Below, piece by piece: positions 1 through 10,641 of a DNA stretch of 64,000 nt (position 1 is its first letter; every line of letters starts with the position of its first letter). The DNA comes from Tenodera sinensis (Eukaryota; Arthropoda; Insecta; Mantodea; Mantidae). The translations under genes and the position numbers were made by a program. The notes beneath the pieces were generated by a model, which worked only from the letters and a program-made list of their open reading frames with translations, did not search any database and was not told the origin of the DNA. The stretch spans positions 24,730,284 to 24,794,283 of the forward strand of contig CM060967.1 in the NCBI GenBank assembly GCA_030765045.1, in the 5' to 3' direction.

Positions 1-904
1 TGATCTACCTCTGAGAACCGTTCAGTCCCTCAAATTGTGTCAGTAGTGGAATTTTGTCGCAAAACAAGATAACAAATGCTTCGAAGCCGAATCGGAACGT
101 ATGCAAGTATTTTTATGATCTTAGTAAAATAAAGCATGGTGTTTGCTGTGGCAAAAGAAAATCTACGTAACGTAGTCACAATCATGTAACCACGAAATCT
201 ATACATCGTGTTTCTATTCGATTCCACCATCGCACGTCTTGAAACTTTCTTTGTAAAGACATGTGTATACATAAACAAATAGAACCGGAAAGGTCAGGTG
301 GCCTGCTACTCGATTGCATTTCTGTCACCCCTCTTCCCCATGACTAGTTCACTGCAATACTTATTCCAATTAATATTATAGGATAACGTTTAAATGGACT
401 TCCTTGGATATAAATTTGGTTGCAAAATTTGAAAACAGTTGTGGTATGCAATAAGAAGTGAAGTTGTTTCCTTAAACAAAATTTGAACATTCCACGGTTT
501 TGTCTCCTGAACACTGGTGTTTAGTTTTTTCCCCTCTCTATTTTATTTTACGTGGCTTTACGTGTTCTATCGCGACGCACCTGTTAGGAGATACCTTGCA
601 TATTGGTATATGGTGGATAGTTAGCCTTCTAGGTCTCAACCCTGCACCACACCGTCTTCCTTTGTCTGATGGCAAGTGTACCTTTGCTTCAACACTTGCC
701 ATCAGATGGCATTCAGGCGCCATCGGATCTACCGTCTTAGATAGATGGCAGCGCATTCGTTTTTAACTATTTATTTTCATGTTTACCATTGTTTTAGACT
801 TAAAGTGGAACCTTGTGAGTGTTATTAAATATGTGTGCTATTAGATGTTCAATCTGGTTCAGTCTTTGGCAACTGAGGAAAGCCACGAAAGTGAGTATGA
901 TTGG
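1..904. other. Intergenic, no recognised gene
   Basis: AT-rich sequence without a convincing coding frame. The longest minus-strand frame (30-278, 82 codons) has no motif I recognise. Between about 560 and 775 the DNA is more GC-rich and carries several GATGGC/GCCATC hexamers in both orientations, including a perfect hairpin listed separately. Confidence 0.5.
665..706. repeat. Perfect 15-bp inverted repeat (hairpin)
   Basis: Positions 665-679 (TCTGATGGCAAGTGT) are exactly complementary to 692-706 across a 12-nt loop. A second, shorter GATGGC/GCCATC pair follows at 705-724. Function unknown; it could be a transposon end or a structured RNA element. Confidence 0.8.
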
Positions 905-944
905 TCAAGGGATTTGAACCAAGGATCTTCCGAATGCAGGTCAC
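905..944 (-). mobile_element. tRNA-derived SINE head, split by the LINE
   Basis: Read on the minus strand, this piece has the pol III B-box-like GGTTCAAATCC preceded by GCATTCGG, as in the SINE heads at 21.9 and 50.3 kb. The remainder of the head (towards the A box) appears to lie beyond the LINE, at about 6282-6320. It is too short and decayed to be a functional tRNA gene. Confidence 0.45.
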
Positions 945-1270
945 GTTGAAGTTGAATATGAGTTGCCTCTATGGAAATATCTGGGCCTGAAAATTTCGTC
1001 TTTCGGGGTGTTGAAGCTCGGCGAGTGAGGAGGTGCTTTGTTGACGCGCACGGGAAACGAACACGTGTAACGGTTTGGCAGGATCATTGTGGTGGATACA
1101 ACTGCCATAATTTAGGCGGGAAAGGCATGTTCAAATGGCGATTTTTTGTAGCTGTTTTATGGAGTGTAACTATTGATTTCTTCAAGTGAAGTGTAAAAAG
1201 TGTTGTATATATATATCTGAGCAGTGTAAATAATCTTCGTGTACATAATATTTAATCAGTGTTCTAGTTT

Positions 1271-1429
1271 ATGGATAGTGACAGTGACACAGTGTTTTGT
1301 GATAATCTTAGTGACAAGTATTGCGTGGGGCGCCTTTGGCGTTCCCCCGCGCACGAGAGAGTGACAACATGGCATCAGCGGCACCACATGTTGCCGGGCC
1401 GAGCGGCGCGCCAGCGCCTATATTTATAG
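1271..1429 (+). other. Possible upstream ORF in the LINE leader
   Basis: A 52-codon frame starts MDSDSDTVFCDNLSDKY, just upstream of and overlapping the ORF1 start, in another frame. It could be a uORF affecting ORF1 initiation, or a displaced N-terminus of ORF1 after an indel. Nothing decides between these or chance. Confidence 0.25.
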
Positions 1430-3075
1430 ACTCTACCACCACAGCCGCAGCAGCACAAATCCAGCCCTCCCCACCCACATTGGCGGACGAGATGGACCAC
1501 GAACAACAGATATTGGAGGAAGAGCAAAAGGCGCGATCCCTCGAAAAACTGAAAAAAGAAGTGGAAGACATTCAGCAGGAGATAAACTATTACAACATAC
1601 TGGCAAACCTTGACGCAGACTCGACGAACTTCAGCAAATTGTCACAGGACCTCGCGTACTGCTACAAGGACTACGCGATAAAGAAGCGGGAACTTGTGAA
1701 ACAGAGCGAGGGGTGGAAGATAGCGGCGCCCAGGAAGAAACGCACAAGAGACAGTGGAAGTGACTCTGAGAGCGAACGTCCATGCCAGTCTCCAAACAAC
1801 AAGAGGCAACCACGACAGTCTACACCGCCCCATCCAATCACTCTACGCAACTCGTTCGCGCCACTGGAGGTAGCAGAACACGAGAAATCGGACTTCCCAG
1901 CACTTCCTACACCCACACAGAATCCCTTCACACAATTCCACAAACCAAAGATCCCACCACACCAGAAGACCCCAACAAAAACCCGCCCCACTCCCCACCC
2001 CTCAAACCCAGTCCCCTCCACCTCAGCAGCCACACCTACAGCCCCGACGGCCACAACAGAACAAAACCAAAAGCCACCAAGAATCATCATACCAGACACT
2101 AAGCAGGCAGTGAAGGTCCTTCAACTACTGCGTAACAAACTGCAAAACGGAACCTACAGAATACAAACCACGAGGGACTGCCTGAAGCTCTTCCTCCAGA
2201 GGAAACAGGACGCCGTCCCTACAATGCAGCTCCTGACGAACGCCGGTGTGGAAAGCTACAGTTTCACGCCGAGGAATGACCAACCCCTGCGTTATGTAAT
2301 CAAACGCCTGCCTGCGGACCTGCAGGTAGATTACATAAAGGAGGACCTGGAACAGAAGGGTTACACCGGCGTTCAGGTACGACAGATGGTGTCCCGCGGC
2401 AGGCCTCTCCCGAATTATCAGGTAAGCCTTGATAGAACTACTGACAACCAGAAACTTATACAGGAAAGAGAAGTGTGCCATATGATGGTCACCGTGGAGG
2501 TCTTAAAAACCTTCCAGAATATTACACAATGTTTCAACTGCCAACAACTAGGCCATACATTCAAAATGTGTCACATGACCTCCCGGTGTGTTCTTTGCGG
2601 TGGCCTCCACCGCCTTGCTGACTGCCCAAAAAAGGCCAAGGAGGACGCTGTACCCCACTGTGCGAACTGTGGAGAGGCGCATCCTGCCAGCTACAGGGGG
2701 TGCGAGACATTCAAGATGGAACGTCACCGCCGTCAACTGGCAGCCGCAGCCAGGAACTCTCCTGGTACTCAACCAGGGCTACGCCCCATCCTCCACCCGG
2801 CCCTGGTCAAAAACGGCACCTCTTTTGCAGGAGCCGCCGGAGGAAAAAATGCACCTGTGCAACCACCAAATGGTCCCCCTCCACAACCCCAGCCCTCAGA
2901 GGCACCCACCAGCGACCTGGGGGGCTTAAAAGAAATTTTTAGCCTTTTTAAGGATTTAAACCTCCCAGGGCTACTAACAAAGTTGCGGCCCATAATCGCA
3001 AGATTAAAAAGCTGCAACAGTACCGTGGAGAAGCTGGAAGCCATCATATGTTTAGTAACCACTCTCTTCGAGTAA
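1369..3075 (+). CDS. LINE ORF1, gag-like RNA-binding protein with three zinc knuckles
   Basis: The frame gives 568 aa from the ATG at 1369; the open frame extends upstream to 1321 without another ATG. Residues ~1-60 are Ala/Pro-rich, followed by a charged, probably coiled stretch (repeated E, K, L, Q). A basic Pro/Thr-rich linker follows (~140-240), then a conserved region (~245-385) of the type that precedes zinc knuckles in Jockey-clade ORF1 proteins (PRE_C2HC-like). Residues ~388-445 hold three knuckles: CFNC..H..C (CX2CX4HX4C), CVLC..H..C (CX2CX3HX4C) and CANC..H..C (CX2CX3HX6C). In this clade ORF1 binds element RNA to form the particle used for target-primed reverse transcription. The frame is intact to TAA at 3073-3075, which abuts the ORF2 start. 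Confidence 0.9.
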   Translation: MASAAPHVAGPSGAPAPIFIDSTTTAAAAQIQPSPPTLADEMDHEQQILEEEQKARSLEKLKKEVEDIQQEINYYNILANLDADSTNFSKLSQDLAYCYKDYAIKKRELVKQSEGWKIAAPRKKRTRDSGSDSESERPCQSPNNKRQPRQSTPPHPITLRNSFAPLEVAEHEKSDFPALPTPTQNPFTQFHKPKIPPHQKTPTKTRPTPHPSNPVPSTSAATPTAPTATTEQNQKPPRIIIPDTKQAVKVLQLLRNKLQNGTYRIQTTRDCLKLFLQRKQDAVPTMQLLTNAGVESYSFTPRNDQPLRYVIKRLPADLQVDYIKEDLEQKGYTGVQVRQMVSRGRPLPNYQVSLDRTTDNQKLIQEREVCHMMVTVEVLKTFQNITQCFNCQQLGHTFKMCHMTSRCVLCGGLHRLADCPKKAKEDAVPHCANCGEAHPASYRGCETFKMERHRRQLAAAARNSPGTQPGLRPILHPALVKNGTSFAGAAGGKNAPVQPPNGPPPQPQPSEAPTSDLGGLKEIFSLFKDLNLPGLLTKLRPIIARLKSCNSTVEKLEAIICLVTTLFE

Positions 3076-5753
3076 ATGGCACCTTCAAGGGGAGGCATAA
3101 CTTTAACTCGCGCACTCCTGTGGAATGCAGATGGCATCCACAGGAAGCAACACGAACTTGAAAATTACCTGCGGCGTAACAAAATTGATGTCGCATTCAT
3201 TTGCGAAACAAAATTACAGCAAGAGCACACTTTTAAGCTCCAGGGGTATCAAATCTTTCGCAACGACAGAATTGGCAGACAGGGGGGAGGGACTGCTGTT
3301 TTGCTCAGAAACACTATTGCTCATGCTTCTGTTACGCTGCCTGCAATGGCAGCGTTAGAGTGCACAGCACTTAAAACACGTGTAAATAGTCAAACGGTGA
3401 TGCTGGTAGCGCTTTATCGGCCCCCCAACTCCATGGGTTTCATACGTGACCTCGAACAAATCCTCGCTTTAGAGGAGCACGTTATAATTGCAGGAGATTT
3501 CAATGCCCGGCACCCCTGGTGGTTTTCGCGCCGGGCAAACGCGGCGGGAAATCTCTAGTTGAACTTATAACGGATGACGACATTGAGGTACATCTTCCCC
3601 CAGATCCCACATTTTGGCACAGATCGGGGCACTTTGACCCCGAAATTTTGGACTTCGTACTAACAAAAAATGCGACACCTTTAATTAACTTTACAGTGTA
3701 TCACAGCCTGGACTCCGACCACCTTCCCGTGCATTTCGATATACAGGGTGACATTTCAGACGGTGCCTCTGGCCCTCGAAGGAGGGCTGAGACCGACTGG
3801 AATAAGTTCACCATGGAAATGCACAGGATGGCGCAACCCAGGCTGTCATACTATAGCGAGGCAGACATAGATGTCGCCATTGAAAACTTCACTGCCTCGC
3901 TACACACAGCCAAGAGAAGCGCTACCACTTCCACCACAAGACCACCCGGTTTTTGCACGTACCCCGAGGTAGAGCAACTCATTGCGCGGAGACGACGCTT
4001 GACAAGACTGTGGCGGTATACCCGCCAGCCTGAATATAAAGTGCTAGCAAACTGGCTACGCAACATCATTCGGCATCAAATTAAAATCAACAAAACTGAA
4101 CAGTGGGAAAACAAAATGCTGAGTACCACCCATTCGGACTCTTCCTTGTGGAAATTATTAAAGGCATTTAAGGTCTCCACGAGCGTCAACTCCGCAACTG
4201 AGGCGCTGCACACTCATGGCGGCCTGCACTTCTCCGAAGAGGAGAAAGCCGAGGTCTTCGCTGACTGTCTTGAAGATAGATTCAGCGAAAATCCAGTTAC
4301 CAACCGCGATATAGAACGGGAGGTACAGACATGGGTACAAACCTGGGTGGCGCAGAAGCAAGAGCAACAGCTACCCCTAATAACACCGCAGGAAGTTTAC
4401 AAGCTCATTAGGAAATTACCTAATGGGAAAGCTGCCGGCCCAGACAAGGTGATTAATGAGGAACTTAAGCATCTCCCGAGAAAAGCCCTGGTGCAACTGA
4501 CCAAAATATTTAACGCCTGTCTGCAGCAAGGCTACTTCCCCTCCACTTGGAAACGAGCCACGGTAATTATGCTCCCAAAGCAAGGGAAAAGCACCAGACA
4601 ACCGCAAAACCACCGCCCCATTAGTCTCTTGTCTACTATTGGTAAATTGCTCGAAAAACTTATACTTTCTCGATTTCAAAAACAAGTTTCGGAATCCCAT
4701 GAACTTTCAAATTCACAGTTTGGCTTTCGAAAAGGACATTCTACTGAGTTACAGCTTCTCAGGCTAACTGATGACATAACAGAGCAATTCAACAACGGGG
4801 CTTCAACGTTGGCGCTATTTCTGGACGTAGAAGCCGCATCCGACCGGTGCTGGCACAATGGCTTTATTTATAAACTGCACCACAATTTCCCGGCTCTTCA
4901 AAATTATCTATACCTGCTGCACAATTTTTTAGAAAAACGGAAGTTCTACGTCCAAGTGGGCCGCTCCTCCTCACGGGAGCGAGTGATGCGGGCTGGCGTC
5001 CCACAAGGGGCAATCATGTCACCCTTTTTGTACATACTATTCACCAACGATTTCCCAGTGGACGCCAGATGTAAGGTCGCCATGTATGCTGACGACACTG
5101 CAGTATACAACCACCATAGAAATCCACGATTCGGCCTTGCAGAAATGCAACGTTATGTTAACAACTTCCTCTCATGGCAACATGACTGGAAAATTAAAAT
5201 TAATCCCAACAAATGCCAGCTGATACATTTCTCTAAGCGGCATCACACTTTGACAATGGACCTATCGGTCGGTGGTCAGGTATTGCACTGTCGTCGGCAA
5301 GTTAAATACTTAGGGGTTACCTTGGACCGCACAATGTGCTGGTCCACCCACATAAAAAATAGCGCCAACAAAGGTAGACAGCGGCTAAAGTTATGCGCCC
5401 CCATCTTCCGCAGCAAACAGCTGCAATTGAAATCCAAACTCGTCCTGTATAAAGCTTTCATCCTGTCAGTGGTTCTTTACGCGTGTGTGGCCTGGGCAAA
5501 CGCCTCAAAAACCGCCCTGAAGACTATCCAAACCCTCCAAAACCTCTCCCTCCGGAAAATCCTCTCTGCTCCCATCCTAACCACTAACCGTACCCTTCAC
5601 CAGGAAACCCAGATACCTCCCATACCCGAGGCAATAACAAAAAGAGCCACTGTCGCGTGGGCGCGCATCAGGAATCACCAAAATGACGTGATTGCCAATA
5701 TTGGCATGGGCGAGCCAAAGCATCGTAAGCATGCTAGAATTAAAATGTTTTAA
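3076..5753 (+). pseudogene. LINE ORF2, endonuclease plus reverse transcriptase, one frameshift
   Basis: The ATG follows the ORF1 stop directly and is in the same frame. The first 160 codons carry the endonuclease N-terminus: LLWNADG, ICETK (Glu at residue 44) and GDFNARH (nt 3493-3513). The frame stops at TAG 3556-3558. The homologous protein continues one frame back (-1), open to 5753. It has the endonuclease end SDHLPV (nt 3714-3731) and the RT domain: motif A Asp at nt 4824, GVPQG at 4995-5009 and YADD at 5085-5096. A C-terminal thumb-like region with YLGVTLD and VVLYACVAW follows, as in Jockey-type ORF2. Motif A reads DVEAASDRCWH where the family usually has an F before DR, so catalysis may be impaired. 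One net base is missing near 3546-3556. This is probably decay; see findings for a slippery heptamer there. Confidence 0.9.
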
Positions 5754-5935
5754 ACATTGCATGGCTCGCCGACTGATGCGCACCCATGCAACCCAGGCCC
5801 TAGGCCACGCACTCCGGAAGAGGTCTGTGCCTCGGAAACGCCTCAGGAGCTGCAACCTGGCCGCACAGGAAAACTGCGGAAAAACTGTACATAGTGAAGT
5901 GTATATAGTGCAGTGTGTGTAAATATGTATATATG

Positions 5936-5937
<2 letters not shown>

Positions 5938-5988
<51 letters not shown>

Positions 5989-5992
5989 TGGG
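5938..5992 (+). repeat. GT microsatellite in the LINE 3' UTR
   Basis: A (GT)n run interrupted by GCGCGC. The long minus-strand frames over it (Thr/His repeats) are repeat artefacts. Confidence 0.95.
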
Positions 5993-6259
5993 ACATATGT
6001 GTGGTATGCCCAGGAGTGAGTGTGTGTATATATCCGTGTATATAAATTTAAAAAAAAAATGCTATCAAAAACTGACAAAAAAAACTGAGAATACGCCCAA
6101 AAACTGTTCTCGGTGGGCTAAGGCTGCCCACTGTATGGGTTTTTTAAAAGATAAAGCAAACCCGAATTCACATGTAAATATTGCAAAAATTATAATTAAT
6201 GTTAATTTTGGCCTGTAAGCCGGGCCCCTCTGTACCGGCACCAGGCAAATGCTTTCTTT

Positions 6260-6265
6260 AATAAA
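6260..6265 (+). terminator. Polyadenylation signal AATAAA of the LINE
   Basis: AATAAAATAA directly precedes the GTTGAA tail, at the expected 3' end of the element. Confidence 0.6.
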
Positions 6266-6281
6266 ATAAGTTGAAGTTGAA

Positions 6282-7125
6282 AGTTGGAACGAGTAAACCC
6301 GAGCGACCTGATTTGGCTCTTGGCTCTCTTTGGAACGAAATATCACTGCCTTGAGACTTTGATACTCGTAATAGAAAGTTTGAAGAATGAAGCTATAACA
6401 GATTTACAGAGTTGCCGAATTGTACATCACAAGGAGAGATTATTGAGCAAGGAATCAAGGTTCTCGTCAATGATTTTAACGCTCACTTATGCAAAAGTGA
6501 TGGGAGAACCACCCAAGTTGGCTCAGCACAGCCAGTTTGTGGACTGGGATCAATACCGACTGTGCACAAACGTAATTATGACCGGCAACTTCTCACCTGC
6601 AAAGTTTTCACCCTGCGACCTGGTCTAAACACAGTCAATCAGAAAACAATTGAAGCAAATTTCACTCGGACTCAATCATATTACATGCTCGTTGAACACA
6701 GTCACCTCTTTCTATAGAACGTGCACAAGCCATAGGGAACAGTGCATAGTAAAAGCGGGTACCTAAACTAACAGATACCTGCGTTATAGCCTACTTATAC
6801 AGGGTGTTTCAAAAGTGATGGTCCAAAACATAGGGATGGAAATTAAATAGACGTTCAAAACTTGGTCTTGAATGTTCAACCTTGCTATTTAAGTCTACTC
6901 ACGTCCACTTATTTCACACGCTGCTCCTATGTGGAGTGCAGCCAGCAAAACAGATACTCTCTGTCTGTGCCGTTAGTCTGGTTCTAACCGCCCGGTATCT
7001 CCTCTTACCTCATCCTTCCTTCCGGAGGTGCCCTCTTGGGTACTATAAGCTTGGCTTCAGTGCCGAACCCTTCCGTATCTCCCCTATTCCTATTCCTCTA
7101 AGGGATGAAAACTAAAATGGTATGT
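6282..7125. other. Intergenic between LINE and piggyBac-like element
   Basis: No gene recognised. The first ~40 bp look like the other half of the SINE head split by the LINE. At 6799 there is a 'tatacagggtgtttcaaaa' string common at insect repeat ends. A ~21-bp sequence (6853-6873) recurs at 8263-8283 on the far side of the piggyBac-like element. Confidence 0.5.
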
Positions 7126-8257
7126 TTAACCCTTCTGTTCTCCTTGGTCTTTCAGGTCATAATGACCTGATGAAGGAAATCCTAAGAATTAGTGGTAAGG
7201 AAATATTTTATATGTTATCAAGCTACATTTACTTCTTGCTTAATGCAGATAAATTACAATTATATAATGTAACTTGGGTATTGATCGAAATACAGGCAGA
7301 AGGAAGCTCTGTTCCCAAGAGCGTAATTTTCCTTTTGAGATGTGCTTGACCCAAAATATAGGATGTAAAAGAATTATCACATTTAACCTTATGTCCTCTT
7401 AGCTCATAAATCAGATCCATAACAACACGAATACCTTGGTTTTTCTCATACGCTATGTCTGCACCAATGTATGCTTCTAATGTAATCTAAATCGTCCCAT
7501 TGGTCACCATACACTCTTCAGGCCTCGATATTAGTGTTTTTCAACAGAATATTGCGAACTGTTTTTACATAATTACTTTAGAAACAGATTTCATATCATT
7601 CACTCTGGATGCAGCATATCTGGTTGGGCCAGGTGTTTGATTATGTCTGCATTGGATGCTCTTCGCTATTGTAAAAAGGTTACTAAACTGCAATGGATGT
7701 TTTTATATTTCGATTGAACCACTTCCAAATTATACAACTAGTCACTTCTAACCACATTGCCTGAAGAACAATCTTCTGATTCTAATGCACAGCGAATTGT
7801 CTTCATTATTATAGTTTTCTTCTGAAATGTCCTCGGAACTGTCAAATACATTGCCTAATGCCTCCAATTCACTATGACAACTAAAATAGATTTGTGCTCA
7901 CCTGCATTTATTTTCTCAATAATATGTACATATATTTACATTGTTCTAAAAGCAAACCGCCACTCTATTGTTGTCTACATTAACACATAGTGGAATGCAA
8001 AATTTAATGAAAAAATGTAATTAGTTTTTAAAGCATTTGGGTCATTATGACCCAAGGAATACAAGTGTAATAATTTCAATTATAAAATTAGGAAATATGT
8101 TTATTTTTTAAATTCAAGGTTTTATGAGTAGTACATATTATGAAGAGGAATAAATGCGTAAAATTACAAGCATCAGCTATTAAATTTAAATTAGTACCAC
8201 AAAAATAAATTCCTTGTTGAGTCATTCTGACCCAAAGATAAGAGTAAGGTTACTTAA
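7126..8257 (-). mobile_element. piggyBac-like element, internally deleted
   Basis: TTAA at 7126-7129 and 8254-8257 bounds a 1124-bp element. The two ends are diverged inverted repeats, each reaching a GGTCA..TGACC palindrome: CAGGTCATAATGACCTG near 7155-7171 at the left, and GGGTCAGAATGACTC on the minus strand near the right end. Another palindrome, GGGTCATTATGACCC, lies at about 8039-8053. A TTAA target and such palindromes are typical of piggyBac relatives. Transposase remnants run on the minus strand, so the 5' end is at the right. Confidence 0.82.
7229..7890 (-). pseudogene. Remnant piggyBac-like transposase
   Basis: Read on the minus strand, an acidic N-terminal piece (ELEALGNVFDSSED, about 7885-7845) is followed by a broken segment with GPTRYAASRVNDM. 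Then comes a clear part of the DDE_Tnp_1_7 catalytic domain (about 7480-7300) with LEAYIGADIAYEKNQG, VVMDL, CDNSFTSY and LLGTELP. The CDN..FTS and GT..LP motifs are diagnostic for piggyBac transposases. Several hundred codons between the N-terminal part and this piece are missing, there are in-frame stops near 7530-7570, and the C-terminus is lost. It cannot be active; it could be mobilised only in trans. Confidence 0.85.
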
Positions 8258-8409
8258 CAGATGTTCAGAACTTGGTCTTGAATATACTTGTAAAATTACC
8301 ATAAGCTACCGTAAGTAAGTGTAGACTAAGGTAGTTTTCCTGGTAGAATTGGTCAGTTAAGATCCTACCCGCGTTACCTGTACGTTAGGTGTGTTGCGCA
8401 GAATAGATG
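8258..8409. other. Short spacer
   Basis: Nothing recognised apart from the second copy of the ~21-bp string GTTCAGAACTTGGTCTTGAA at 8263. Confidence 0.5.
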
Positions 8410-9151
8410 AATTCCACCAAAAAATTCAATGCCCAGATTTCAGAGGAAACATATGTTTTGAGACCCCCTGAATAAAAAAAAAGGCATTTTTAGAAAAATA
8501 TCTGAGTGTGAACTGCGTAACTCAAAAACGAAGAGTCGGTTAAAAACCACATTTGGTATTTAAGTTTAATATATTTCAAGCGTGCGACATGAAGATTTGA
8601 ATAAAGTTCCTTTACACGGAAAACTTTGATTTTCTCGCAGATGACAAAAATTTTATTAAAGATAATTTTACGGCAAATGAAATGTATATTTTGAATTTTC
8701 TGGCTATAGTCCACATAGTCCTGTTTACTCTTGACGACTTTTACATAACTGGTAAACCGTAAGAGATAGACAAAAATATTTCTGTACAAAAAATGTATAT
8801 CTCGTTAAAACACACAAGTTATATCCAAATTAATTATTTTGTGGAGTGAACCATTTCGAAGACATTCCTTGTTATTTGTGCAAGTTTTAGAATACTTAAA
8901 CTTTCGTCAACTGGAAGATCGTTATTCATTTTTATACCTTAGCCGTGCGAAGAGAACTGAATCTCAAAGCTTTAAAAGATACGACTATCGCTCAAAGACT
9001 ACTGTATTCTAATATTCCCCTTGCACATACAAGGAAATATGCAGTATGATAATGTCTGCAAATGTTTACCTCAAGTAACACGAAGATAGAGGAATAAGTG
9101 TTTGTAAGAGTGATTAGTAGAAGAGTAGAGAAATTCATTTGAATGCAACAC
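8410..9151 (+). repeat. Family A repeat, diverged copy, 5' end lost
   Basis: It starts at ATTCCACCAAAAAATTC and lacks the TACTTTCTCTACT end. It then follows the family order: CTGAATAAAA, CATTTTTAGAAAAA, AACTCAAAAACGAA, GGTATTTAAGTTTAAT, GCGACATGAAGATTT, CTATAGTCC, TGAACCATTTCG, CTATCGCTCAAAG. It ends in GAGTAGAGAAATTC and TGCAACAC. Divergence and many small indels mark it as old. Confidence 0.85.
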
Positions 9152-10641
9152 ATGCCTTATTGAACTAGCTTGAATTAATTCAGTGATCAATAGCATCCGT
9201 AGGTTAGATGTTGCTTAATTTCATGACGTTAGCTAATGCACGTGCAAACACTAACTCTGAAGTACGTTCAGCAATATCCATTATATAATTAGGTAATATT
9301 TCTTTAATTATGAGCTTCGTTTTTATGGGCACATCCATTTAAATCCCGGGTCGCATATTTTTCCCACTATTACTGGCATGGGGCATTAATGTTTCTGATG
9401 GAATCCAGGATGATGATGAAATTTGCATGCTGACACGGCATGACGCTGCTAATTATAGAGGAGGGTGTCACCCCCTAGGGTTTCATAACTTACCCCTCGG
9501 TGTTAGCGCTGGGTGTGCACTGCGAACACTTCCACACCCATGCGGCATTGTTCCCTCCTTCCTTCCTTCTGGCTTTGTCCTTATCACATTTCTACGATCT
9601 CCTTACAAATAGTTGCAAGAATGGGAAAGGAGTTTTTTGTATAACAAGACCCTAACAGGTTCTATGCTGGCTACAAAAATAAACGGCACTTGATAGTGTA
9701 TGGATGCAGCCTGCAGAAGTGTTTATACATAGAACTGAACACAAAGAAAAATTGAAATAGCTGAATAAGAAATTCTGCTCCCCTCTGTATAATGTATATG
9801 CACCATAATGTTTTGAAAACCTTTATTCTTCTTCTTTCATGCTCAAAACATTTCTCACCTGTTGCAATAGCTGCGTAATCCCGGCCGACCTTAGAAGAGA
9901 ACTTGATGTAAACAAACAAGCGCGCGAAATACTGGTGTGTAAATTGTATTGCTACAGCCTGGGCAAATTTATCACTCATCACTAAGCTCCGGTCTGGGTT
10001 GCAAACGACGTTACGTTGAGAACTACTTTACTACATTCAATTGCACTTCATGTTTGTTGATAGCAGTGAAGGAGGGAAGGGGAGGTTGATACACCGCTAC
10101 AGTAAGCAGTTTGTAAGGCAGCGTGACTGTACGGCCCCTACCCAACGTGTGCTACGTCACAAAAGCTCTCTGGAAACATAACTTAAATGCCCGCCACATG
10201 CAACTGGGACTGAGCTCTACATCACATTTTGTATCAAGCCGAGTTCTTTCGCGTTTCCTTTTCTTTGAAAAGTTTTCCTTTTACAACGTTTCAAGTATTC
10301 ATTTTGACTATCTACTCAATTTATTAACATGACTTTACCAACAAGCAAGATTATCTTGCATCTAATTATCTTGTATCTAATTGAACAATGAAGGAGGTAC
10401 TTTCCTGGCTTGATATATCCGAGTACTTTTATTTTTAAGTGTTTAATTTTTCTTTGTTAGAAATCACTTAGGTGACAAATCGTAGTACCTATAATTACTC
10501 CGAACGTGCTCTCAGTTCGTATAGCAAGCAGCCCGCCGTCTGGCTAAGAGTCGCAAAAGCTGTTCTGCCCTATGCTGATCATGCAGTATAAGTATGTACC
10601 AGTTACATTTCAAAGCAATCATCTTTCATGGATCATTTTAC
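9152..10641. other. Intergenic, nothing recognised
   Basis: No coding frame of interest. A GC-richer patch at about 9460-9600 contains short self-complementary strings (GGGTGTG/CACACCC) and pyrimidine runs; it may be an old SINE or UTR, but I see no A or B box. Confidence 0.4.

Larger units (their letters stand above)
957..6281 (+). mobile_element. Jockey-like non-LTR retrotransposon (LINE), near full length
   Basis: The element has a ~0.4-kb 5' leader, ORF1 (gag-like with zinc knuckles), ORF2 (apurinic-type endonuclease plus reverse transcriptase) and a ~0.5-kb 3' UTR with a GT microsatellite. It ends with AATAAAATAA and then GTTGAAGTTGAA. The same 12-mer GTTGAAGTTGAA occurs at 945-956 just before the element and at 6270-6281 at its end. 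This is either a target-site duplication or a target repeat matching a (GTTGAA)n tail. Having both ORFs and a leader suggests a nearly complete 5' end. A frameshift in ORF2 and altered residues in RT motif A suggest this copy is inactive. Confidence 0.88.

Noticed and set aside
1308..3137. Several 60-142-codon frames overlapping LINE ORF1
   Set aside because: Shadows of the coding frame in GC-richer sequence.
6799..6818. 'tatacagggtgtttcaaaa'-type strings here and at 38394 and 57629 as one transposon's ends
   Set aside because: Only ~15 bp are shared and no partner end or duplication was found.
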